DNA from: CAZUZD01 sp964624465
Lineage (GTDB): Bacteria > Planctomycetota > Planctomycetia > Isosphaerales > Isosphaeraceae
Assembly: GCA_964624465.1 (NCBI GenBank)
Contig: CAZUZD010000060.1
Coordinates: forward strand, 1 to 24,138
Direction of reading: 5' to 3'
Length of the DNA: 24,138 nt
Shown: piece by piece, positions 1 to 7,245 of the stretch
How the letters are laid out: every line of letters begins with the position of its first letter
Numbering within the stretch: position 1 is the first letter of the stretch
Notes under the pieces: generated by a model
Told to the model about the DNA's origin: nothing
The model's input: only the letters and a program-made list of their open reading frames with translations
Database searches by the model: none
Position numbers and translations under genes: made by a program

Positions 1-35
1 CCGGGCCGTCGCTTTCGAGCTCAGGACCTCGCTCC

Positions 36-1793
36 ATGCTTCAGACCACGACGGCACGCGCCCGGATCGGGCGCCGGCTCGTGACCCTGACCCTGCTCCT
101 GTTCGCCGGCTCCGCCCCCGCCGCGATGGCCCAGGACAGCGCCATGGTGCGCCTGCTCAAGGGGGGCAAGGTGCCCGAGGAGCGGCAGGGGGCGGTCATC
201 GAGATGATCGGCCGGCGCGGCACGGCTGCCGACCTGGGCTACCTGTACGCCATGGCACTCGAAAAGAAGGCCCGCCCGAAGGTGCGGCTCCAGGTGCTCG
301 AAGCCCTGGCCGAGGCCACCCGCAACCGCAAGGTCACGCCCGAGGGCGACCTCGCCGGCGTGCTCGGCCTGATCCGGACCGACGTGAATGAGCCGACCCG
401 GTTGGCGGCCATCCGCCTGGCTGGCCTCTGGGCCGTCCCCGAGGCCGTGCCGGTGATCCGGGCCCGGGCTGAGGCGCACGGAGCCACGCCGGCCGCCCTG
501 GCCGCGGCGCTGGAGGCGCTCGGGAACCTGGGCGACCCCGGCCGCGCGGCGATCGAGGCGCTGGCCGCGGCCGACCGCCCCTGGGCCACCCGGGCCCTGG
601 CCGTCGCCGCGATCGCACGCTCCGAGCCCGAGGCCGCCCGCGACCGCGCGATCCGACTGCTCGCCGAGCTCCAGGGCGACGCCGACCCGACCCCCCTGGT
701 CGCCGCGTTCCTGAACCGCCAGGGGGGCGCCGACCTGCTCGCCGCCGGTCTGACCGCCGCCGACCCGAAGCTCCCGCCCGACGCCGCCAAGCGGGCCCTG
801 CGCGCCGTCTACGCTCTCGGCCGCGCCGACGCGACGCTCGTCAGCGCCCTGAGCGCGGCCGCCGGCCTGGACGCCGAGGTCAAGCCGCTCACCGAGGCCG
901 AGATGGCCGCCCTGATCGCCGAGGTCCAGGCCCAGGGCGACCCGGTCCGTGGCGAGGCCGTGTTCCGTCGCGCCGATCTCAACTGCACCCAGTGCCACGC
1001 CCTGGCCGGCGCCGGCGGCGGCGTCGGGCCCGAGCTCAGCGGCCTGGGCGCCAGCTCCCCCTACGACTACATCGTCAACAACCTCCTGCTCCCCGATCAG
1101 TCGATCAAGGAGGAATACGTCACCCTCGTCGTGCAGACGACCGATGGGCAGATCTACCAGGGCATCGTCGCCGACAAGGACGAGCAACGGCTGGTGCTGA
1201 AGGAGGCCAGCGGCGAGACCCGCACGATCCCGGCCGGCGAGGTCGAGGAGAGCCGCCCCGGCGGCTCGCTCATGCCCAAGGGCCTCACGAACCTCATGAC
1301 CCACCAGGAGCTGGTCGACCTGGTCCGGTTCCTGGGCGAGCTCGGCAAGCCCGGCCCGTACGCCGTGCGCTCCACGCCGACCTTCCAGCGCTGGCAGTAC
1401 ACCAAGCAGTTGCCCGAGGGCGCCGAGGCGCTGGTCCTGGAGAGGTCGGCCGACAAGTGGCTGCCGATCTACGCCCGCGTCGACGGCAGCCTGTCGCTCG
1501 ACGAGGTGGCCGCCCGGGCCCCCGGTGCGGCGCTGTACCTGCGGGGCGAGATTGACGTCACCCGGCCCGGCCCGGTGCGGTTCACGCTCGACGCCGCCGA
1601 CGGTGTCACCGCCTGGGTCGACAAGACGCCGCTGCCCGCCGCGACCACCGAGCTCACCCAGGAGCTGACCGCCGGCCGCCACGCCCTGATCCTGAAGGTC
1701 GAGCCCGGCAAGCGGCGGGCGCCGATCGTGCGGGTCGAGGTCGGCAAGCCGGCCGGCTCGGCCGCCGAGTTCCGGGTGATCTCCGGGCGCTGA
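36..1793 (+). CDS. Secreted HEAT-repeat / c-type cytochrome protein (PVC-type heme-binding CxxCH family)
   Basis: A 585-residue exported protein likely to act in periplasmic electron transfer linked to carbohydrate oxidation. Residues 1-32 form a signal peptide (basic start, hydrophobic core, then APAAMAQD). Residues about 35-280 are Ala/Leu-rich helical repeats resembling HEAT repeats. A cytochrome c domain follows at about 295-440, with the heme motif C317-T-Q-C320-H321 and a probable distal Met413 in the SLMPKG stretch. Residues about 450-585 look like a beta-rich PA14-like C-terminal domain. The ATG at 36 has AGGA at 23-26, nine bases upstream, and fits the signal peptide; the frame stays open to the left edge, so a longer form cannot be excluded. 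A ThuA-like gene follows after 55 bases, a common planctomycete pairing. The dehydrogenase part often found in this family is absent from this protein; it could lie upstream of the window. The electron donor is unknown. Confidence 0.85.
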   Translation: MLQTTTARARIGRRLVTLTLLLFAGSAPAAMAQDSAMVRLLKGGKVPEERQGAVIEMIGRRGTAADLGYLYAMALEKKARPKVRLQVLEALAEATRNRKVTPEGDLAGVLGLIRTDVNEPTRLAAIRLAGLWAVPEAVPVIRARAEAHGATPAALAAALEALGNLGDPGRAAIEALAAADRPWATRALAVAAIARSEPEAARDRAIRLLAELQGDADPTPLVAAFLNRQGGADLLAAGLTAADPKLPPDAAKRALRAVYALGRADATLVSALSAAAGLDAEVKPLTEAEMAALIAEVQAQGDPVRGEAVFRRADLNCTQCHALAGAGGGVGPELSGLGASSPYDYIVNNLLLPDQSIKEEYVTLVVQTTDGQIYQGIVADKDEQRLVLKEASGETRTIPAGEVEESRPGGSLMPKGLTNLMTHQELVDLVRFLGELGKPGPYAVRSTPTFQRWQYTKQLPEGAEALVLERSADKWLPIYARVDGSLSLDEVAARAPGAALYLRGEIDVTRPGPVRFTLDAADGVTAWVDKTPLPAATTELTQELTAGRHALILKVEPGKRRAPIVRVEVGKPAGSAAEFRVISGR

Positions 1794-1848
1794 GCCCGCG
1801 ACCGGATCGAATCCCTCTCCCGTTGCCACCTGCCCCGAAGGAGCCGCG

Positions 1849-2844
1849 ATGCGAACCGCCTCGATCCGCCTTGGCCTGCTCGCCCTGGCGCTGCTCGCCA
1901 GCACGGCCCGCGCCCAGGACCCCTGGGTCGTCTTCGAGGGCCGCGAGGGCCCCGGCCAGGGCAAGCACGCGGTGCTGATCGCCGCCGACGACGAGTACCG
2001 CTCCGAGGAGCTGATCCCCGCCCTGGCGAAGGTCCTCGCCGAGCGCCACGGCTTCAAGTGCACCGTGCTCTTCGCCGTCGACCCGAAGGACGGCACGATC
2101 AACCCCGGCCAGCAGGACAACATCCCCGGCCTGGAGGCGCTCGACAAGGCCGACCTGCTGGTCCTGTTCGCGCGGTTCCGGAACCTGCCCGACGCCCAGA
2201 TGAAGCACATCGTCGACTACGCCGAGTCGGGCCGCCCGATCGTCGCCCTGCGCACCTCGACGCACGCCTTCAACTACGGCAAGTCCGACAGCCCCTATGC
2301 GAAGTACACCTGGACCAGCAAGGACCCGAAGGGCGGCTTCGGCCGGTTGGTGCTGGGCGAGACCTGGATCAACCACTTCGGCGGCCACCAGACCCAGAGC
2401 ACCCGCGGCATCGTGGTCCCCGAGCGGGCCGACCACCCGATCGTCCGCGGCGTGACCGACCTCTGGGGCCCGTCGGACGTCTACGAGGTCACGACCCTCA
2501 GCGGCGACAGCGAGCCGCTGGTCACCGGCGTGGTGCTGACCGGCATGAAGCCCAACGACCCGCCGCTGCCCGACAAGGGCACCCAGCCGATCGCCTGGAC
2601 CAAGACGTACACCGGCTCGGCCGGCAAGCCGGCGCGGATCTTCACGACCACCCTGGGCCACAACGGCGACTTCCAGAACGCCGGCGTCCGCCGCCTGCTG
2701 GTCAACGCCTGCCTCTGGGCCGTCGGCCGCGAGGACCAGATCCCGGCGAAGAGCAACGTCGACCTCGTCGGCCCCTACGAGCCGAGCCCGATCGGCATCG
2801 GCACCTACCGCAAGGGCGTCAAGCCCGCCGACCTCAAGCGCTGA
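1849..2844 (+). CDS. Secreted ThuA-like domain protein
   Basis: A 331-residue protein of the ThuA-like family, which has a class I glutamine amidotransferase-like fold and is linked, without firm biochemistry, to trehalose or other sugar use. Residues 1-23 are a signal peptide ending near ARAQD. The fold is recognisable from the first strand HAVLIAADDEYRSEE, the LLVLFARFR strand, the RPIVALRTSTHAF segment, and the GGHQTQSTRG and LGHNGDFQN motifs. The length suits a single-domain secreted ThuA protein. The start is well defined: AAGGAG at 1838-1843 lies five bases before the ATG. It is 55 bases downstream of the cytochrome gene on the same strand and probably cotranscribed, since I see no terminator between them. 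The next gene, at 2903, converges. No catalytic triad can be asserted from sequence alone. Confidence 0.85.
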   Translation: MRTASIRLGLLALALLASTARAQDPWVVFEGREGPGQGKHAVLIAADDEYRSEELIPALAKVLAERHGFKCTVLFAVDPKDGTINPGQQDNIPGLEALDKADLLVLFARFRNLPDAQMKHIVDYAESGRPIVALRTSTHAFNYGKSDSPYAKYTWTSKDPKGGFGRLVLGETWINHFGGHQTQSTRGIVVPERADHPIVRGVTDLWGPSDVYEVTTLSGDSEPLVTGVVLTGMKPNDPPLPDKGTQPIAWTKTYTGSAGKPARIFTTTLGHNGDFQNAGVRRLLVNACLWAVGREDQIPAKSNVDLVGPYEPSPIGIGTYRKGVKPADLKR

Positions 2845-2902
2845 GGGCGTCGAGCCCCGGCCGTCCGCCCGCAACACCCGGTCCGCCCGCCCCGCGCTGT
2901 CG

Positions 2903-3457
2903 TCAGTTCAGCGAGGGGTCGGGCGGCACTTCCTTGATGCGGAGCAGGCTGTCGAGGTCGCGGCCTCGGATCTGACGGACGAAGGTGTCCCAGAGCGCGA
3001 GCCGCTCGTCGCCGAAGACCTGCTCGGAGCCGGCAGGCAGACTGAGCCACGAGTTCCGCTTCAGCTCCGATTCGAGCTGGCCGGGGCCCCAGCCCGAGTA
3101 GTTGGCGACGATCAGGCTGGGCTCGATCCGGTCGCGGATCAGGACCCGCACCTTCTCGGCCTCGACCGTGCTGAAGACGCCCGGCAGGATCTCCTGGTCG
3201 GCCAGGTCGGCCTCGGTGTGCAGGATCATGAGCGGGCCCGGCACCGGGCCGCCCAGGTGGATCGTCTTGTCCCAGTCGAACTCCTCGTCGAGCACCTGGC
3301 CGGCGATGTCGGAGATCGACGCGTCCATGGGCCGGTTGATCACCACCCCGGCTGCCCCCTCGGCGCCGTGCTCGAACATCAGGATCACGGCGTGGCGGAA
3401 GTTCGAGTCGTCGAGCTGCGGGGTCGCGACGAGAAACTGGCCTTTGAGCGATTTCAT
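2903..3457 (-). CDS. YqgE/AlgH family protein
   Basis: A 184-residue cytosolic protein of the YqgE/AlgH (DUF179) family. Family members are widespread, but their biochemical role is not settled; AlgH was named for an effect on alginate regulation in Pseudomonas. Family landmarks are the N-terminal LKGQFLVATPQL, the FRHAVILMFEH strand, GVVINRP, the GGPVPGPLMILHT segment and NYSGWGPGQLESEL. The length matches the family. I chose the ATG at 3457 because the family core begins immediately and GAAGG lies eight bases upstream; an in-frame ATG at 3520 would add 21 residues of low-complexity sequence. It is a single-gene unit convergent with the ThuA gene (58 bases between the stops) and divergent from the kinase gene. 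The C-terminal RIKEVPPDPSLN looks like an ordinary tail. Confidence 0.9.
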   Translation of the reverse strand: MKSLKGQFLVATPQLDDSNFRHAVILMFEHGAEGAAGVVINRPMDASISDIAGQVLDEEFDWDKTIHLGGPVPGPLMILHTEADLADQEILPGVFSTVEAEKVRVLIRDRIEPSLIVANYSGWGPGQLESELKRNSWLSLPAGSEQVFGDERLALWDTFVRQIRGRDLDSLLRIKEVPPDPSLN

Positions 3458-3550
3458 CGGTGCGGCCTTCGGTCCGGTCCGGGCGCCGCAGGCGGCGCCC
3501 GCCGTCGGGAGCCCCGACACTGCCGTCCCGGGGCACAGGGATTGGCCCCG

Positions 3551-3578
3551 ATCGTACCGTCGCCGGCGCGGGCGAGCA
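3551..3578 (-). promoter_or_regulatory. Possible promoter for the YqgE-type gene
   Basis: On the minus strand TTGCTC (3573-3578) is followed after 16 bases by TACGAT (3551-3556), about 95 bases upstream of the chosen start. The match to the sigma70 consensus is moderate (3/6 and 4/6), so this is only a candidate. Confidence 0.25.
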
Positions 3579-3844
3579 AATCCTCACGCCGGCGCGGCCG
3601 ACCCGACCGGGCCAGGCCCGACGATCTCGCCCCGGTTGCGGGCCACGATCCGCAAAATCCGGTGCGATTCCCCCCAGGGGGCCCGCCGCCGGGAACGATC
3701 ACTCCCTCGCGGCGCCGACCCCCGGCCCCGGCGACCGACAAGGCCGCCTTGACCCAACCGTCTGGCAATTCGAACCTTAGGCCCGATAACCTCGGCACGG
3801 CGATTGCAGTCGCATGGGGAAGCCCGTGCGGGTTTGGGGCCGGA

Positions 3845-3875
3845 TTGTCACGACGGCGCGGGCGGGGCGTATAAT
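3845..3875 (+). promoter_or_regulatory. Sigma70-like promoter of the kinase gene
   Basis: TTGTCA (3845-3850, 5/6 to TTGACA) and a perfect TATAAT (3870-3875) are separated by 19 bases, slightly longer than the ideal 17. A perfect TATAAT is rare in DNA of this composition. Transcription would start near 3882, giving a leader of roughly 130 bases before the kinase ATG at 4015. The leader shows no obvious riboswitch or attenuator. Confidence 0.65.
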
Positions 3876-4014
3876 GTGTGGTGGGTCACCCCCGTCATCC
3901 CGCAGGTGATCCATCCGGCCGTGCGAGGCTGGGGTCGTCGCAGTCAACTCGCCCAGGGTCGTCCCCGGACGTCGGTTCCCCCGGCGCCGCGTGGTGGCGT
4001 GGAGCAGCATCACC

Positions 4015-4938
4015 ATGTTCGGTTGGCTCTTCGGCAAGGAGTCAAAGCCCGGCGCCGGCGGCACGACCACCGGGGCCCGGCCCAGGCCGCGCGGCCCGAA
4101 GGTGAACCTCTCCCGTCGGTTCACGATCGTGGCCGAGACCGGGCAGGGGAGCATGTCGAAGGTCTACCGGGCCGTCGACAATCAGTCGGGCCGGGTCGTC
4201 TGCCTCAAGGTGCAGGACGTGCCCAAGGCCGCCGCCGCCGGCGCCCGCGCCTCGGCCACCGGCCGCGAGTCCGAGGGCCAGATCGGCCTGAAGCTGGTGC
4301 ACCCGCACGTCGTGCGCACCCTGGAGCACGGGTACACGACCGGCGGCGAGCACTTCATCCTGATGGAGTTCGTCGACGGCGTGAGCCTGACGCTGGCGCG
4401 GCAGTCGCGGGTGCTCGACCTGCCCACCAAGCTCGAGCTGCTCGCCCAGGCCGCCGAAGGGCTGGCCGCCGTGCACGCCGCCGGCTTCATCCACCGCGAC
4501 GTCGGACCCAAGAACCTGCTCGTCGACCGCGAGGACCAGGTCAAGGTCATCGACTTCGGCCTGGCCGTGCCCAACACGCCCGAGTTCCACCGGCCCGGCA
4601 ACCGCACCGGCACCCTCACCTACATGGCCCCCGAGCTGGTCCGCCGCGAGGCGACCGACGAGCGCATCGACATCTTCGCCTTCGGCGCCACCGCGTTCGA
4701 GTTCCTCACCGGCGGCAAGCTGCCCTACGACGGCGACCCGCGCAACGCCATGGCCGTCATGCAGCAGCGGCTCAACCAGGATCCGACCCCGCTGGCCCAG
4801 GTGGCCCCCAAGCTGCCGCCCGAGCTCTGCGCCATCATCGACAAGACCCTGGCCAAACGCCCTCAGAACCGCTGGCCCAAGATGTCGACGCTGCCCGCCG
4901 CGCTCCGCGCCATCGCCCCCCTCCGCCGCGACGACTGA
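4015..4938 (+). CDS. Stand-alone Ser/Thr-type protein kinase with atypical catalytic loop
   Basis: A 307-residue soluble Hanks-type kinase of essentially one domain. A short basic, Pro/Gly-rich leader (1-35) precedes the lobes. Visible kinase motifs are a glycine-loop-like ETGQGSMSKVYRA, the ATP lysine K65 in VCLKV, a helix C glutamate candidate E85 or E87, catalytic loop H160-R-D162-V-G-P-K-N167, D180-F-G182 and the A205-P-E207 segment, then DIFAFGATAFEFLTG. The usual HRDxKxxN lysine is replaced by Gly164, and a lysine appears two positions later at 166, the position of Arg in HRDLAARN-type tyrosine kinases. There is no transmembrane segment, PASTA or TPR region, unlike many planctomycete kinases. 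The ATG at 4015 has GGAG ten bases upstream; a GTG at 3991 would add eight residues. It is a single-gene unit behind its own promoter, convergent with the acetylesterase gene. The substrate is unknown. Confidence 0.9.
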   Translation: MFGWLFGKESKPGAGGTTTGARPRPRGPKVNLSRRFTIVAETGQGSMSKVYRAVDNQSGRVVCLKVQDVPKAAAAGARASATGRESEGQIGLKLVHPHVVRTLEHGYTTGGEHFILMEFVDGVSLTLARQSRVLDLPTKLELLAQAAEGLAAVHAAGFIHRDVGPKNLLVDREDQVKVIDFGLAVPNTPEFHRPGNRTGTLTYMAPELVRREATDERIDIFAFGATAFEFLTGGKLPYDGDPRNAMAVMQQRLNQDPTPLAQVAPKLPPELCAIIDKTLAKRPQNRWPKMSTLPAALRAIAPLRRDD

Positions 4939-4963
4939 TCCGGCGGCGGCGCCACGCGACCAC

Positions 4964-4987
4964 GCAACGGCTCGAAGCATCGGTTGC
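4964..4987. terminator. Weak inverted repeat between convergent kinase and acetylesterase genes
   Basis: GCAAC (4964-4968) pairs with GTTGC (4983-4987) in the 59-base gap between the two stop codons, 14 bases apart. The stem is short and has no T tract, so a bidirectional terminator role is only a possibility. Confidence 0.2.
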
Positions 4988-4997
4988 ACAACGTCGG

Positions 4998-7046
4998 TCA
5001 GCGGCTCTCGGGTTCCCCGATCGACAGGGCCAGCCGCTTCGATCCGGGACCGCCGATGATCGCCTCCAGCAGGGGGCCGCCCTCGGTGTCACTCACGAGG
5101 TCCACGCCGGTCACGACCACGGTCGCCGTGTCCCGGCGCAACTCGACCGGCCCGCCCTCGCCCCGACGCTGGACGACGACCTTCGGGTGCAGGGCGATCC
5201 GGAGCCGGATCTCGTCCTTGCCCCGGTGCGCCACGGTCCAGTCCAGGCGGCGAGCGCCGAACTCCTGCAAGAAGCTCACGTCGGCGTCGCGGGCCGAGAG
5301 GCAGCCCGGGCCGGGCTCGTGGATCTCGGCCAGGTTGCGGGGCGCCCAGCCGCCGGTGAGGGTCGTGCCGCCCCCCCAGCCCGGGTCGTTCGCGAGGAAC
5401 TGCTTGCCCCCGACGACCAGGCTCGTGACCATGCCGTTGCCCCCGATCGTCGCCTCGTAGGCCTTCGTCTGGACCAGGCGGCTGACGGGTTGCCGCTGGA
5501 GGTCGGCATCGAGCGCGCCCGACGAGTCCGTCCGGAACGGCGCGGCCGGGAGCCCGGAGCGGTTGACGAGGTTCGCGCCCGGGGCCCCGGACCAGGCATA
5601 CCGGACCGTCAGGGGGGCGGGCACGGCCCCGGAGCGCAGCACGATCGAGTCCCCATCGATGACGGCATCGGCGAAACGCGAGCGGCCGTCTGCCCCCGCC
5701 ACCGCGAAGCCCCGGATCGGGCCGCCGTCGCGGGATGCCAGCCCGTCTCCGAGGCTCTCGAACCGCACGCGCAGCGCGTCGCCCTCGGCCCTGGCCTCCC
5801 GGAACTCCGGGCCGCGCGCGATCACCGGCCGCCCGTACACGTCGTGGAGCGCCAGCAGGGCGGCCCGCTCGCCGATCGCACGCTTCGGACGGGGATGCAG
5901 GTCGCTCCCGTCGTTGGTGTCGATCCCGACCACCAGGGAGGCGTGCGGTGTGGCCCGGACGGCCGAGGCCTGGGCCTCGCGGATCCAGGCCCACGACACG
6001 CCTCCCCACCCCGGCGCGAAGTCCGGCAACTGGACGACCAGAAACGGCAGGTCCGGGGTCTCGAACCGGCTCCGCCACGAGGCGAAGAGGGCGGCCAGGA
6101 GCTTCGGATAGGTGTCGGGCCGGTCCGAGTTGCCCTCGCCCTGATACCAGACCACACCCGTGATCGGGGCACGCCCCAGCGGGGCGATCATGCCGTTGAA
6201 CAGCGCCGACGGCCCGATGCCGAACATCGAATCACGCAGCTCCTCGCGCGCGAAACCAGCCAGGGCCTCCCGGGGCACCCAGGCCTCGCACAGGGTTCCT
6301 CCGAAGGAGGCGTCGATGACGCCGATCGGGACGTCCCGGAGCGTGGGATCGGCCAGGAGCCGGGCCGCGAACCAGAATCCGACCGCCGAGAAGTCGCTGG
6401 CGGACTCGGACGCGGCGACCCGCCAGCGGACCTCGCCCCCGGACTCCGGGGCGGCGCTGGGGCGGCGACCCACCGAGGCGAGGCGCAGGTTCGCGAGCGT
6501 GCCGGCGCCGGCGGCGGCCTCGGGACCGCCGTCGCATTCCTTGAGCGTCATCTGCATGTTCGACTGGCCCGAGCAGAGCCAGACATCGCCGATGAGGACG
6601 TCGGCCGCCTCGACCCGATCGGCGCCCGACCCGGCCGCCAGGACGAACGGCCCGCCGGCCGGCAGCGCCTCCAGCGTCGTCGCCCAGTGTCCGTCCGCAG
6701 CCGCCTCGACGGTCGCGCGGCGGGGCCCGAGTTGCACCTCGACCCGCGCCCCGCCCGGGGCCTCGCCCCACACCCGGACCGGGCGATCGCGCTGGATCAC
6801 CATGTGGTCGCCGAACCGGGCCCCGAAGCGGATGCCGTCGGCCGTCGCGGGAGCGGCCGCGCCGAGGAACGGCAGCACCCCGGCCACCACCAGGCAGCGC
6901 CGGACGGCAAACGTCGGACCCTTCACCGGGACGCGAAGACCAGCGCAGATCCGACCCACGAGCCCCCCGGAGTGCGGGTCGCCCACGACGGCCGGTCCAG
7001 GCGAGCCGACTGCCCCGGTGACGAACTTCAGCGTGCGGTCGCCCAT
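4998..7046 (-). CDS. Sialate O-acetylesterase-like SGNH protein with extra C-terminal domain
   Basis: A 682-residue predicted secreted carbohydrate esterase removing acetyl groups from sugars. The family core is clear: the N-terminal jelly-roll-like segment GDHMVIQRDRPVRVWGEA, the nucleophile motif G160-Q-S162-N-M, the LFNGMIAPL segment, GVVWYQGEGNSDR, and the acid/base pair D382-L-H384. After about residue 525 comes a further ~150 residues (TKAYEATIGGNGMV through RRDTATVVVTGVD) that look beta-rich and are not part of the usual esterase core. The start is uncertain: ATG 7046 has AGGAAGG nine bases upstream but puts about 50 residues before the hydrophobic signal segment (CLVVAGVLPFLGAAAP), whereas a GTG at 6926 would give a normal leader without a good ribosome site. 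It lies 199 bases downstream of the peptidase-like gene on the same strand. The exact substrate cannot be read from sequence. Confidence 0.85.
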   Translation of the reverse strand: MGDRTLKFVTGAVGSPGPAVVGDPHSGGLVGRICAGLRVPVKGPTFAVRRCLVVAGVLPFLGAAAPATADGIRFGARFGDHMVIQRDRPVRVWGEAPGGARVEVQLGPRRATVEAAADGHWATTLEALPAGGPFVLAAGSGADRVEAADVLIGDVWLCSGQSNMQMTLKECDGGPEAAAGAGTLANLRLASVGRRPSAAPESGGEVRWRVAASESASDFSAVGFWFAARLLADPTLRDVPIGVIDASFGGTLCEAWVPREALAGFAREELRDSMFGIGPSALFNGMIAPLGRAPITGVVWYQGEGNSDRPDTYPKLLAALFASWRSRFETPDLPFLVVQLPDFAPGWGGVSWAWIREAQASAVRATPHASLVVGIDTNDGSDLHPRPKRAIGERAALLALHDVYGRPVIARGPEFREARAEGDALRVRFESLGDGLASRDGGPIRGFAVAGADGRSRFADAVIDGDSIVLRSGAVPAPLTVRYAWSGAPGANLVNRSGLPAAPFRTDSSGALDADLQRQPVSRLVQTKAYEATIGGNGMVTSLVVGGKQFLANDPGWGGGTTLTGGWAPRNLAEIHEPGPGCLSARDADVSFLQEFGARRLDWTVAHRGKDEIRLRIALHPKVVVQRRGEGGPVELRRDTATVVVTGVDLVSDTEGGPLLEAIIGGPGSKRLALSIGEPESR

Positions 7047-7245
7047 CGATCGGTGCCTTCCTGCGATGCGTCGCGAACCAGGGAGCCGGCTCGAGTGAGG
7101 GAGTCCTGCGACCAGCCAGCCTGGACGTCGGGGGCTTACCTTATGAACAGAGGACCATGGCCACCATTCGGGCGGCCGTGAGGGTGACCGCCTCGACCGG
7201 ACCCATCGCGATTCCCCGACGACTCGACGCGGGAGGAGTACGCCT

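Larger units (their letters stand above)
3458..4014. other. Non-coding interval between divergent YqgE and kinase genes
   Basis: About 557 bases lie between the two divergent starts. Open frames cross it on both strands, but their products are low-complexity Arg/Pro/Gly-rich strings with no recognisable domain or convincing ribosome site, as expected from chance at this GC content. The only structure I can support is the promoter pair listed separately. I see no RNA gene or repeat. Confidence 0.6.

Noticed and set aside
3458..3520. 21-residue N-terminal extension of the YqgE-type protein
   Set aside because: The family core begins at the ATG at 3457, which has its own ribosome site; the extension is low-complexity Gly/Ala/Pro sequence.
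3804..7181. Plus-strand open frame of 1125 codons
   Set aside because: It runs in the wrong frame over the kinase and antisense over the acetylesterase. The product is Arg/Pro/Gly-rich without any domain, while the overlapped genes have clear family motifs.
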